Part shown: in pieces, positions 10,501 through 22,231 of the stretch
How the letters are laid out: each line of letters opens with the position of its first letter
How positions within the stretch are numbered: the stretch's first letter is position 1
Source of the DNA: Bullera alba
Taxonomy: Eukaryota; Basidiomycota; Tremellomycetes; Tremellales; Bulleraceae
Assembly: GCA_001600095.1 (NCBI GenBank)
Contig: BCIX01000001.1
Coordinates: forward strand, 1,550,001 to 1,614,000
DNA: 64,000 nt
Direction: 5' to 3'
Notes under the pieces: generated by a model
The model's input: only the letters and a program-made list of their open reading frames with translations
Databases searched by the model: none
What the model was told of the DNA's origin: nothing
Made by a program: the position numbers and the translations under genes

Positions 10501-11295
10501 GACAAGACATTGGTCTTCTCCCAATTCACCTCGTTCCTCAATATTGTCGCGGGGGCGCTGAAAGAGGAGGGAATCACGCACTGCCGATTCGACGGGACCA
10601 TGAGTGCTAAAAAGGTAAGTATCGCATTCGTGACCCTCAGGAGCCGTCTGACCCCCGAAACAGAGACAAGAGGTCATTGCGCAGTTCCAGCGACCGGTGA
10701 CGGAGCTGAACAAATCCCACACGCCGAAAGTGATGCTCATCTCGCTCATGTCCGGCGCCGTGGGACTAAACTTGACAGCGGCCTCGAATGTCTTCCTCGT
10801 GAGTCGGTGCTGGAGCTGAATTTGGGTCGATGTCTGACACTATGCAGTGCGATCCGTGGTGGCAGTCGGCTATCGAAGCTCAGGTAAGTCCTCTCTGACT
10901 CAGATGACCTCATGAGGGTTCTGACTCAAGTGACAGGCGATCGATCGAGTTCACAGAATGGGTCAGCGAAAGACTGTCCGAGTCTTCCAGCTCATAGCAG
11001 AAGACACGGTCGAAGCGAGGGTGCTTGATATCCGTGAGTTGTGTGTGATACATTGGCAAGGGGTACGAGCTCATGCCTCATGTACAGAGAAAACCAAGGA
11101 CGGTATCGTGACAAAGGTTCGGGACCTGACTCCATCGGGTGACACCAGCTGAGATATGTTCTATAGGCTTTTGAAAAGACGAGCAAAGAAGAGAAGAAGC
11201 TAAACAAGAAGGAAGCTCGATACGAAGAGCTCAAGTTGCTCCTTGGAGTGAAGCCAGACGCAACGGCAGGGGCAGGACCCAGTGCTGCTGAATAA
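7537..11295 (+). CDS. RAD5: RAD5/HLTF-type SNF2 helicase and RING E3 ubiquitin ligase
   Basis: This is a replication-fork remodelling ATPase that also extends ubiquitin chains on PCNA in error-free damage tolerance. I assemble roughly 980 residues from about 17 exons. Order: an acidic N-terminus; a HIRAN domain (VVGVQYYNGLVGAGEYVML, FDSNAIQ, VGHIPKTVA) that binds 3' DNA ends; SNF2 ATPase motifs GMGLGKT (Walker A), VCPLSVLSNWEKQ, ADEGHQLRN (Walker B) and GTPIVNSSADF; a C3HC4 RING inserted between the lobes (CFEAP, DCGHSYCLPC, CPFCRH); then the C-terminal helicase lobe (LVFSQFTSFLNIV, HCRFDGTM, VMLISLMSGAVGLNLTAASNVFL, CDPWW, AIDRVHRMGQ). Two introns begin with GC instead of GT. It ends in a Lys-rich tail at 11295. 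The start follows homologue length; no better upstream ATG is seen. Confidence 0.93.
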
Positions 11296-11593
11296 CTGTT
11301 CATACGAAGTGCTCCAAAGTGTTCAGGTGCTACAGCAGTGCAGTAAAGACGACATTATGAAGAATTGACGAACACCCCTGGTTGCAGCATGGCGCTGATT
11401 CACTTTAGACTCAAGGTGAAGTGGGGTAAAGGACCTATCGGCGATCTACCATTGTGTAGCCGCCGAGGGTGATCGCTGAAAGGAAGGGTGGGGCGATGGT
11501 GCTGACTCTCACGATCGATCTCATTGGACGATATATGTCCTGACATCTACCCATCCTACCACTCATCGCCTTGACTGACTTGATATCCTCGCG

Positions 11594-12277
11594 ATGCCTT
11601 CTGCACCTAGCGTGTCGGACGAAGAGGCCAAGAAGATCAAAGACGCTCAAGATAAGAAGAGGAAGGCGGAAAAGGCAAAGAAAGAGGCTAGGGCAGCATA
11701 CCTCGCACAAGCAAAGACCGATACCGTGGAGGAGTTGATCGGTGCTGGCGAGCTAGAAAAGACTTGGTTCAAAGAGGGCGACTGGAAGCCGGCATGGGGT
11801 AATGTGGAATTCGTGAGTCGCCCGTAGCAAGCTTGAGAACGAATGGGTGTTGACCATTTCTGAACTATAGGACGACGATGCTTGCTTGAAGAATGTCAGT
11901 AAGGACGGTAAATTGGCAGACGGGTTCTTCGTTCCTGCTGGAAGGTAAGCACTCGCGGCCAAAGCGAGGAGGTCTGGTCTGACGATACGCGTTCAGCATC
12001 CTGCCGCTTGGGGCTGCATTGCCACATATGACGGTACTGAAATATGGCGGGTGAGCGATCCAGACCGTCACTTGGCGAGATCACGGCTTGATGAGTCGTA
12101 GCTACTTTCCAGCGGGGACATCATTTCAAGGCGGTGTTATGATACCAATGCACGCCAGAATGGTGAGTAGGGGAATGTCGGTCAGTGCGTTGATCGCGGT
12201 GATAGGTCAACATCCTGCCGCAAGAGACGAAAGATGCGAAGAGGTTAGCGGAGGAGAGCCTCTGTCTGGTGCAATGA
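11594..12277 (+). CDS. small protein of unknown function
   Basis: Five exons give about 159 residues. Residues 1-73 are a Lys/Ala/Glu-rich helical, probably coiled-coil segment (EEAKKIKDAQDKKRK) followed by EELIGAGELEKTWFKEGDWKPAWGNVEF. The rest has a Gly/Pro/hydrophobic character (DGFFVPAGSILPLGAALP, LKYGGYFPAGTSFQGGVMIP) that recalls a small beta barrel. The four introns are canonical and each preserves phase, which supports a real gene. The 73-residue second half could be longer if a further intron removes the TGA at 12275. I do not recognise a family. It lies 300 bp downstream of RAD5 on the same strand, with no visible functional link. Confidence 0.6.
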
Positions 12278-12422
12278 CCGCCGCACGGCTTGCCCTATAT
12301 GTTGCCCGCCGCATCGATTGGAGCACATGTGACATCGGCTCTTTGCAGGCGTTCACACTTCATAAATGTCATGTACAGTTCGGAACGGGTAGTTTCCGCA
12401 GAGCACTCGAGTACTCATCTGA

Positions 12423-13438
12423 CTAGCCCACAATCAAGAGAGACGAGGTCGTGGCTTCACCACTTCGACGTATCAGCACGCATCGCTCCAAGCTGGAAAG
12501 ACTCACGCCATCAACTAGCTGAGTCACCCAGACCGCTTCACTCGGATCCGATCCTTGCGCCTCACAGGTCTTTGCTACACAAGACACTTGACGCATACCT
12601 TCCAGAGTCGGAGCGTCCAATTCCACGAGAAAGGAGCTGCCGGCTTGACGAGCTTTCCAGTATTTTGTTTCCGCACTGAGAGATATCATGCTGATCAGTT
12701 CGAGAGCGGCATTCCGAGGGAAGACTGTAGTACTTACGGCTGATGAAGTTCAGACCCGCAGGTACCTGACAACTGGACCAACGGGAGGAACTGGCCTAAC
12801 AGTCGGCGGGCCGGTTTGTCCTCCGTCTCAGTAGTCTTCAACTGGTGCTGATATACCCTGATCAACATGCCGGTGAGGGATTCGGATCCATTCAACGGGA
12901 CTTGATCCGTGCCACTGCTTGGCCGCATTTCGAAGAAGGAGTCTTGATAGTGCTTCAGGTTGAGGTTACCTTTGTCCCAGACGTCGGCGCAAAACTGCCT
13001 ATAACGATTGGAAGCGGTGTACCATCTGCCACCATAGGCCACTCGCTGTACAGGGGTGCACCTTAAGTTGAGCCTTGGTATGCTTTCGTCTGTCCCCGTT
13101 CCCCAAGTCCTTGTCGCAACGCCGTGCCGACGATACCATCCGCAGAGCATTCCCGCGCCATTCCAGAAGACAATGCTATCACCAGTGCCATCGAGTCGTA
13201 TGGATGTGGGCTCGTTGTCGTCCACGGGTGGAGCATTGGTGGATTGACTGAAAGGCCCATCTCCACCGTGCTGTCTTTGTCTCGCTCTCTGCCTCCTCTT
13301 CGCCGGAAAGTATGGAGGACCGGTGACTCCCTCTGTAACTTGATGCCCATTCCTGAGGTTCTCCTCGGCCCGCAGCTGAGCCATCATATGGCGCCTGAAA
13401 GTATCGCCGCTGATTGGCTTCAATTCACATGATCGCAT
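12423..13438 (-). CDS. unrecognised spliced protein, 5' end uncertain
   Basis: A 234-codon open frame (13438 to 12734) is followed by a clean GTAAGT...CTCAG intron. That intron joins SELHQP to AETKYWKARQAGSS in phase, so coding continues to about 12423, possibly with a further intron near 12600. The upstream half is Arg/Gln-rich and low in complexity. The middle is protein-like (FWNGAGMLCGWYRRHG, CTPVQRVAYGGRWYTASNRYRQFCADVWDKG). Upstream (about 13500-13710) all three frames are partly open and one contains FDAIDFHAKWDGTLRGLQDI, so one or more 5' exons probably exist that I could not place in frame. No known family recognised. A frameshifted or decaying gene is the alternative. Confidence 0.45.
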
Positions 13439-15609
13439 CCGCAGAACCCTTTGGGCCCCTTGAACTGATCACACAAAAGGATCGTCAGCTCGGATATCAT
13501 GCTCCTGGATCCCTGGAAACTCACGATGTCCTGCAAGCCTCTGAGCGTACCATCCCATTTGGCATGAAAGTCGATGGCGTCGAAGGTGAATGGTCTGGCT
13601 GGTTGTCTGCGTGCTCGAGCTGTAGCTGCGTAGCAGGAGTACTGATGGGGTCCGTAGGCTCAGTCTTGGGCATGATGATACCGTCGTTTGCTTTCTTCGA
13701 GAGTACAGAGTGTTACCATCGAGCTGACACCCGAAGTTTCAGCCGTGACTGATGAGAGTGGAGTGTAAATATGTCAGTAAGGTCAGTCAGTACTACTGGT
13801 CATTAATCGTTGTCAAGACATCAGAGAGTTATAAAGCAAAGGAGATGCTGAGAAGATCGGTCAGTATCTTCGCGACTGGTCGCTTGGAGATGACTCCACT
13901 GGGTTATCCAAGGCTGGGAGTGTGGTGGCAGTGACGTCAAGGCGGTTGACAAGGACGAGACTATTGAAGCGTCTGATGTTCCAGCTCGCTGAAACTTGAC
14001 GACGGTTGGCCAAAGTCACCTCAGCGAGTCCATCACGCGGTACGTAACTTACTTACGCTTACACTGCATGCCTGCGAATCTTCAAGCTTCAAGTGACATG
14101 GCCACCAAGGATCCTCGTGAAGTGTCGCATGTCGCATCAGACTTGCGGATGAAAGACTCGTGTACCGCCTCAGTTTCCCAATGCCGGTCTTAGAGCCGCC
14201 TTCGAGATTAACTCTTACAACTCTAGCCTGGGCGTTAGCCTGAGTCAGCCGTGTATGTACGGCCGGAGTCTACTGTAAGTAAGTATGCACCAAGCTGGAT
14301 TGAAGCTAACGATTCATCCGTTGCTCCCAAGTCCCAGCTGTCTCACTCAATCTCGTCCTGTCCCAACATCCTCCCTGACTCTGTGAGCAGTGACAGAATA
14401 AGGGCTGGTGAGGGCTGGTGGAGGCTGGTGGAGGCTGGTGCAGGCCTGTGCACTGTGCAGGCCACGATATCCGAGATCCCGGTTCCGCGCTCGATCGATG
14501 CCCAATTCCCGGTTTCAGGATCGAAGTCAGCAGTCACCAATTCGCCACGTGGGTATGACATAGCTAGGGGCGAGACCAGAGGACTGCGTCAGTGGGCTTG
14601 CCAGGGCTTGCCGGGAATGACGGCATACTTTCGAGTAAAGTCACTCACCCAGGCGCTCTCAGGCGTCGACTAGCAATTCCTTATTCAGCCTTATTCCCAC
14701 AAACCGGTGCTCTGCAGATCATTAGCAACTATTAGCAAACTCTTCTAGCTTTCTACCTGGAGCCTGGAGGCAATCATAGTCTAGTGATACCCGTGAAGTA
14801 CGACGTCTTACTAACTGAGTTCGGAAGGGGCGCAGGCGGGCCAAGGCGAGCAGCGATGGAGTATGTAGTACGCGTCTTCGCCAGTCGATAGGGGAGAAGC
14901 CTGGAGAAGCCAAGCTGCATTAGACGCGAGAGGACTTGGACGTCCTCAAACGAAAAGCAACGGGCCGTCAAGCCGGCTATGCCTAACGTTACCATTATCA
15001 GAATTGAATGTTGAATAGTCGTACTCCATATCTGAGATGAAACCTAAGTTCTGCATTAGAACTAGTGCCAGGTTGTAATGCAAGCGCGGCGCTCCGCGGC
15101 CTACTTTCAAATGGAGTGTTCAGCCAGAGCCAGGGAAAAAACCAGTCCAATTCAATTAATTCTTCCCCCCTCTCCATCCTCCTCTCCTCCCCGGCCGGTC
15201 CTGCTCACTGCCCCTGACGTCTGATCGACCCGGCGTATGATCACAACTTGTCATCCTCGACAGTCGACATCCATCTCCGACATCTGACCCGGGGCGCTAT
15301 ACAGAACATCCTTCATTCGACTTTCGAGCATACAATCAAGAAACACAGGAAACCGCTAAAACAGTCGCCAGCTTGGGCCCAAAGGAAATACCACCACACG
15401 AAATCCCTCAAACCGATACAGAGCTACAGTGTCGACTTTGATCCACTCGACTCTTCCACTAGACCTCGGTAGTGATACTTGACAGAAGAGAAACCTGTAT
15501 AGTCCGACGCAGTGTCGCCCACGCATGGACCAGAGTCAGTCTCAGTAAATAATCCGCTCGTCGCCTCGTCTGGGAATCACGTCGCCACTAGTTCACTCCA
15601 CCACCCAGC
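13439..15609. other. long intergenic region and 5' leader of BWC1
   Basis: About 2.1 kb. Its left end (13500-13710) may contain 5' exons of the preceding minus-strand gene. The middle has a short GGCTGGTG tandem repeat and only chance-length frames. The right end (15160-15200) is a strong C/T-rich tract followed by several hundred bases of leader before the BWC1 ATG, as is common for regulated fungal genes. Confidence 0.5.
14401..14450. repeat. 10-bp tandem repeat (AGGGCTGGTG-type, about five copies)
   Basis: Four near-identical decamers and one diverged unit stand head to tail. The region lies outside any supported gene, and no function is evident. Confidence 0.7.
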
Positions 15610-18600
15610 ATGTCCTACCCTACATCTCGACCTTCGCCGAATACAGCGCCCGGAGACAATGGCAACGGTCGTCCGTCGTCTCAGCAATCCCAGTCTCAGT
15701 CGGGTGGACAGGGTCAGTCTCCATTTGACTGGGCCAACTATATGAGTTTCCCTACTCCACCAGTTCACACCCCTTCTCAGTCCAACCAGAACCATGGCGG
15801 TAACGGCGTACCGACATACAACGCGCCAGGTCAATCCGGTCAGGTGGATCAACGTGCAGGAGGGATGTCCCAGCTTCATGCACAGCCATCTGGTTCGGCC
15901 GACAGTTATCAGTCTTTTGCTCAGGGTATCGCCCTTTCGCAGCGTTCTCCATCCAACATATCGTTCCAGCACCCCTATCCAGCGGCATCGCGTCCCCCTC
16001 AGCAGCAGCAACAGCAGCAGCAGCACAATAATCAACAGTCGCACAATCAGCAGAGTCAATATCAGCAGAACTCGCAATCGCAGACGGGACTTCTGCGGTC
16101 GCCAAATCCCCCGATCAACAAGGGTAAATCCCCTGCAAACAGGAATGTGAACAATGATTCGGGTATCGAGTCCAATAGCAATGTCGACAATGGACTCAGC
16201 CTCGACCCGGATGCCTTCTCCAGGGATATCCGGTTCCAAGTCCCTCAATTCTTGTCCAACCAGATGGGCGGAGCGCCAACGTTCCCACCTGGTGGAGAAG
16301 CCTGGTCAGGTTTCGGTGCCAACATGTTCTCCAATGATAATAGTGGTGTCAATCAACTCACACCTGGGTCACTGTTCGCCAATGCCTTCAACCCCGTCGG
16401 CCAGAACGAGCAGGCATACGGAACCAGCGGAAACGATCAGGGCGCAGGTCGAAATGTACTCGACGGCTTGAGCGGGTTCATGAACCAGAACACCTGGGAT
16501 CAATGGTCTGACCCGAAGGACAAGGACAGCAACCAAGGTGGAATGAACAATATTGGAACGACCTTTTATGTCAACCCGAACCCCAGTTCCAATGTCCTTG
16601 CGCAGCAGGTATCTCAAGCTCAGCAACAGAACATGAACCAACAGAGTTCAGTGGATCAAAGCGGTTCCAATCCGAGATCACGTGAGCTCTCTGTCAGCAC
16701 CAACAATGTCAGGCCGAACAAACAAGTATCTCAATCGCCTCGAACGTCACAGCTCAATTCAGCTACCATGCCTTCACCTCGCCCTAATACCGGCAAAGCT
16801 TCCACGAGCTTCGGCCCTCCGAGCAATCTCAATCCCGGCAATCAGTTCAGCTACGTTCCATCCTTCTCCACTTCTGGGTCTAGTCGCAACTCGGCTTCAA
16901 CAGCCAACATCGCGTCGTCCTCGTCCCAGCCATACGCACCTCCTTCCAACACCAGTGCTCTCTTACAGGAGCCGACGATGCCGCCCAACCTCATGGGTCC
17001 CTCTCTCACAGACGGACCAGGCCTGTACTCGACGACAGGATTCGATATGGTCGGCGTGCTGTCAAGAGTTGCGAACAGGAAGGACCCAAAGACGGTGCTA
17101 GGGCCAGTCGACCTGAGTTGTAGTTTCGTGGTCGTCGTGAGTGATCTTCTGCCGGAATATCGGTGCCTCCAACTGACACAAATCACAGGATGTAAGACGG
17201 TACGACTCGCCAATTGTATACGCCAGCCCGACTTTCATGGCTCTTACGGGCTACGACTTGCCACAACTGCTTGGCAGGAATTGCCGATATCTGCAGAGTG
17301 AGTTGTCCATTTAGAGGTTTCCCTGAGCGTAGTGCTGATGCACCTGCCAGGTCCTGACGGAGACGTCGTGAAAGGTTCCAAGCGAAAGTACACCGACAAC
17401 GTCGCTGTTGCACATCTCAAGCGCATGTTGAACGCAGGCAAAGAGTGCCAAGCTTCGTTGATCAACTACCGACGCGGTGGAATCCCATTCATCAACCTGG
17501 TCACGGTCGTGCCAATCCCTTGGGATGGTACTGATATTGTGTACCATGTCGGATTCCAGGTCGACTTGGTGGAGCAGCCGAATGCGATATTGCGAAACAT
17601 GCGGGATGGATCGTATCAGGTCAACTACACAGTCGCCAATCCGCCCCAGATGCCACTCAAAGTTCCGGGTCGAGAGACGAACTTGGGGTTGAGCCAGGAG
17701 ATCTTGGAGATACTGGGTCCAAGAGTCAACATGCCAGGATTCGGCCTCGGCGAGGAAGGTGGAAAGATGGAGTGGCTCAGGATGGCGCTAGAACAGTCAG
17801 ACGGTGAGTAAGGTATCTTCAGGCGGGCAGGCAGAGACTGAACATTTCCCCTGTTAGACTTTGTGCACGTCTTGTCCCTAAAGGGCTTGTTCCAATATGT
17901 CTCGCCATCAGTCCGTCGGGTATTGGAGTACGAGCCAGAAGATCTGGTCAACAAGAACATTTCGGATATCTGCCACCCATCCGACATCGTCCCCTTGATG
18001 AGAGAGTTGAAGGATTCGACACACGCCCAAAATGACAACAACTCGTCTCGACGTGTCAACCTGGTCTTCCGAATTCGAAGAAAATTGTCAGGCTACGTTT
18101 GGATCGAATGCTCTGGCCGTTTGCATGTTGAGGCTGGAAAAGGCAGGAAAGCGGTCATCTTGACTGGTCGAGCGAGGGGTGTACCGACAGTTCCCTGGGA
18201 CCAGATCGCTCGATTCGGTGGTCTGGCCGATACGGAAGCTTGGCTCAGGATTTCGTTTGAGGGCATCATCCTCCATTCAACATCGATGATCAGCGAGTTG
18301 ACTGGTCTGTCGGCAAATCGAGTGGTTGGACGCAGCATCTACTCGCTGTTGCCTGGAGGCGACAGCGGTCAACCGTCTTCCGCCCTGTTTGCCAGCGATG
18401 CCAAGTCGCCCATCTCCGAGTTCGCCTCTGCCATCAGACGTGCAGCTACCGCGAACTCTCGTCATGGGGCTGTTCAACACCGACACCAGCTACTGCGTCG
18501 GAACGGCTACCCCACCGAGGTGGTCACCGTGTTCTACCCTCCTAAAACCGCTTACTCGAATCCAAATCGCCCTTCGGATGCCGATCGATCGTCGCCTTCT

Positions 18601-19122
18601 TCGGACAATTCGAGCCCTTCGTCCTCGCAGGGCGGCCAGTCTTCCGAGACAAGGCCTGTCGCTCTCGTCCTTCAGATCAAAGCCGTTACATCAATGAGGA
18701 ACCCTCCTCGACCTATCGTACACCCCTTGTCGTCCAACCTGTTCGAAGAACTAGAAACGACACGCGGCACGTCATGGCAGTACGAGCTGCACCAGTTGAG
18801 ACTGCTCAATAGGCGCTTGAAGGAGGATATCAATGCGGCCAAAGCGAGAAGTGCCGCTGGAGGCGGTGGTCACGCCAATAAGATGAAGAAGAGGAAGGCG
18901 GGCCACGCTGCTCCAGGAGGACAAATGGGCGGAGGCAATGGTGGAATGGGGTATAATGCCTCTGGCGCCTACAATTCCAATGGAAAGATGGGCCCACCTA
19001 GTATCCAGCAACAACAGCAGCAACAGCCGGTACCTGAGCAATTCCAGGCCGCGCCACGACATCAACTTGCACCGGGATTCGGTCTGGTCGCCCCGGGCAT
19101 GCCCAGCCCATACTATCAATAA
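15610..19122 (+). CDS. BWC1: white-collar 1-type LOV/PAS blue-light receptor without zinc finger
   Basis: Four exons (15610-17136, 17189-17297, 17351-17803, 17858-19122) give 1117 residues. Residues 1-480 are Ser/Gln/Asn-rich with a poly-Gln tract near 130. A LOV domain spans about 490-620; it has the flavin-binding GRNCRYLQ motif with the photoactive Cys at about 541 and the YRRGGIPFINLVTVVPI strand. PAS-B (FVHVLSLKGLFQYVSPSVRRVLEYEPEDL) and PAS-C (AWLRISFEGIILHSTSMISELTGL) follow. The C-terminus has a basic stretch (NKMKKRKAGH), poly-Gln and no Cys-x2-Cys pair, so there is no GATA finger. Cryptococcus Bwc1 also lacks one and depends on its partner Bwc2 for DNA binding. Role: light sensing, UV tolerance and mating control in the nucleus. 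Confidence 0.93.
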
Positions 19123-19510
19123 GGGTCCACTTCGAAAAAAGAAATCAGCCCCTCGGATACGGAGTAAAAGTCTAGGATCGAGAATGGAAAATAGAGGTCG
19201 CGTTATAGTGAAAGAGCAGGATGCTCATACTGAAAAAGCGAAACAACACCATTGTACTCAGTTTCTAGACACCAGTCCTGTAATACTGTAACTATATTGT
19301 AAAACGTGGAATGGCCTCCAATATGCAAAGACTGACATGTAACAGAGTCGGACGGGAGAATAGGGTGTTCATGATGCCGTCCATGCGTGATGCTCGTCGT
19401 ACAAAGTACTCATTATAGTTATACGTTTACCTAACTAATCTCTCGTCCGTCTCGTCATTTCATATCTCCACTCCTCCATTGACCTCTCCGCTAGCCCCAG
19501 TAACATCCTC
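19123..19510. other. convergent 3' intergenic region
   Basis: About 390 bp between two convergent genes. It is relatively A/T-rich and presumably holds both 3' UTRs and poly(A) sites. No further gene seen. Confidence 0.5.
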
Positions 19511-21669
19511 TCATCCGACCCAGAACTTGGCAAGTGACCCGGCGAGGTTCTTCATACTCTTCTCCGACTTCATCTTCGGTTTCACAGGCGGCTGACCGGT
19601 CGAGGCAGTCTGTGTGCCAGCATTCGGATTGGGATTGGGGTTCGAACTGGGGTTCTTTGGCGTCTGCACCATTTCCGACGACTTGCTGTCCGAGCTCAAC
19701 TTTGTGCTTGAACCATTCCTACTTGCGCTCCCATTTGACACGGCTTTACCCTCCGAATCTCTAGCGGGGGACGGAGCGCCGCGCCTATTCCAAGAGGATC
19801 TGTCGGGTGGATCCAGAGGACTGTCCATGGCGCCCCAGGATACTGATCTAGAACTGCTAGACAGGAGCAAAACGGACTGATCTCGAATAGCGCTCGGAGG
19901 ACGTCCTCGGCTAGACGAACCAGTATTGCCAGGTTGAGCACTGGATGGTGATTTCGTTGCATAATCGGAATCGTCCCAGAAAACCGTTTGTGCCCTGGTC
20001 GTTGTTTGTCGGACCGTGGATGGCGCCGAGTCGGGATGTGGATGTCGTCTGGTATCGGGAGGAGTGCTTGGCTGTTCGTAGGTAGGAAGGCCTGTCCACG
20101 AGGTACCACTAGTCCGTCGAGGCGAATACGAATAAGCCGAGGGAGCTGCTCGTTCTGATGAGCCATGTCGTGAATGGGCAGGACGAGCGTATGGTGGTAC
20201 TGGTGGTGTCCAGCTCTGTACACTGGGATGACCGAACAACACATCTGGCAGCCTCGTCTCGGCCATCAAGAGCTTTTGGAATGCTAGGACCGTGTAGAAG
20301 GCGTCGTTACCGGCGTTACCCAATGGTGCAAAGTGTGGAACGGGGATTTGCAGCGTTTGCAGCAGAGCTGCCAGTGAGGGCAATGGGTGACTTCGGGCGC
20401 GGGGGTCGTGACGACGAAGCAACCGGTGTTCGAGGGCCAGGACGTCGAGGTAGAGGATATTATTGGGTAGAGTCGAAGATATTGGGACAGGCAGAGGAAG
20501 AGGAGGGCCCGCTGTCAACAGGACCAAAGTGTTGGGTTGAGAGTCATTCTCCTGCGATGCTAGCGCGCCGACCGTCGCACTGAAAGATCATCAGCTATTA
20601 TCCGATATCCGAGGGGCTCGGGAGACGACCTCGACTCACTCTACAATTCTCTCGATATTCTTCTCCGCGACGAAGCGACTGGATCCAAATGCGTAGGCTC
20701 TTGGGTAGCTCGGTGGGCTGGCATTGGTACGCTTATCCACCCATTCCTCCACGATGAAGTGAGACTTCCGGTAATTTTCCTGGGGTACAGGCGGCCATAC
20801 AGACTATCTTGAATCAGCGCATTGAAAGGTTCTCGCCAGAGAGACACTCACGACTGCTCTCAGATGGGCACAACGAACCACCGCCATCCCTACTTCCAGC
20901 ACCAATCCTTTTGATCTCGCTTTGGTGAACCCAGAGCCCGGTATGAAGCCCGACGGAGGACTTCCCCTTTCCCACCAGGTTGTTGAGATGCAGGCCCACG
21001 TATACCCAACTCCATTGTCCCTGACTCCAGCATGCCTTCTTTCATTGTCCCCGGCGTAGAACAGCTGATCGGCAACGTCGACCTCTCCAGTTCCTACCCT
21101 TGTCCGCAGATGAGCCAGCTCAGCTGCAGGCAGTGTCGCCGCGAGTTTTCGATACGCCGCGAGATCTGTGATGGAGACCAGACGACGAAGTGATTGGTGA
21201 ACCACAGGTCGGAGCGGGAGCGTGGTGGGAGGATCCTTTGGTAATGATTCTCCGAATCTGGCATGCCGGTGATCAGTTCCGACATTGGCCACGATTCGAT
21301 CAACGCTCTCACCTCGTCCTGATCATTTTGGCGAAAAGACCGATCTGATCGCGTCGCACCGCAATATGCGCCCGTCCCGTCTCGCCATCGACAACGACTG
21401 TACTCGTCAGTATTGCCGTATGCCACGACTTGGCATAAACTCACCCATGACCTCCCAGCTGAAGCCTAGGAAATCGCCAAAGGAGGTGAAGTATCCTCCC
21501 CATGATTTTTCCCACCATTCGAGTCCCGTGCTCTCGAACAAGCCCCTACAGAACGATGAGCTCTCAAGGTTAGACGATAAACTCGCCTTACTCACAGGTA
21601 TGCGGCAAAGATCGAGTGCAGGTCGACGTCAAAGTCGGCCGCATTGCCGTACTTCGTGTTGTCAGCCAT
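19511..21669 (-). CDS. Gfd2/YDR514C-like RNase H-fold protein
   Basis: About six exons; the start at 21669 gives MADNTKYGNAADFDVDLHSIFAAYL. The region about 20-100 has GLFESTGLEWWEKSWGG and VVVDGETGRAHIAVRRDQIGLF. The core has LVLEVGMAVVRC, then YRKSHFIVEEWVDKR and RAYAFGSSRFVAEKN. After the next intron come NNILYLDVLALEHRLL, a short helical region and LGNAGNDAFYTVLAFQKLL. This order matches the YDR514C/Gfd2 C-terminal domain, an RNase H-like exonuclease fold whose acidic residues sit in the EVG, D and NDA strands. The last 190 residues are Ser/Pro-rich and disordered, with a conserved-looking Lys-rich end (KMKSEKSMKNLAG). Family function is unclear; Gfd2 was linked to mRNA export. The call rests on motif order only. 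Confidence 0.72.
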
Positions 21670-22231
21670 CGTACCGATCGCAGTGCGATTGTTGTCAAAA
21701 GTGCCAAGGCGATGAGCGGCAAGTGGACGATGGGTGAGATCGTTTAGCCCAACGGTTTTGAGGTATCTGCCTTATGCACACATGAAGTCGACCGTCGGCG
21801 ATGACAACGAGCCCGAGGATGAAAGGGAAGGAGAAGTATACAATGTCAAGGGTATGTACTCGACAGCACTAGACGGAAGTAGAGAATTGATCAAACGGCG
21901 GGAAGCTCTTCGGTGCTCGGTCACCCGCGGGAGAGAGTACTGACACACGGTATCATCGCCTCCTCACCCTGCGATCAACACACGATCAAGGGTGAAACAA
22001 TCAAGCATAAAGCAGTCACAGACACCATGTCAGGACCGTTCCCATGCATGGTCTCTACTGCGACGACAGCAAGATGTTCCCCTAATAGCTGTTCCCAAGG
22101 GAGACCAAGGGGTTGGAAAGCGGTGAGCTGAAGAAGGCTGAAGAGCTCGGATATTCACCTCCCCGGGGAATCAGCCACCGCCGCCCTGAGCGCGTTCCTG
22201 GCCGACCAGGGCAATCTTCGTCCTAAAACTT
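21670..22231. other. intergenic region
   Basis: About 560 bp between the start of the RNase H-fold gene and the 3' end of the dehydrogenase gene. Only short frames without domain similarity. It must contain the promoter of the former. Confidence 0.5.

Noticed and set aside
14251..14673. 140-codon plus-strand frame over the GGCTGGTG repeat
   Set aside because: It starts without an ATG context I trust, covers a simple repeat and resembles no family.
15577..16248. 223-codon minus-strand frame across the first BWC1 exon
   Set aside because: It is antisense to the Gln/Ser-rich start of BWC1 and is Arg/Leu/Val-rich low-complexity sequence.
19534..20583. Several plus-strand frames of 75-140 codons across the Ser/Pro-rich part of the Gfd2-like gene
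   Set aside because: They are antisense shadows of the spliced minus-strand gene and have no domain.
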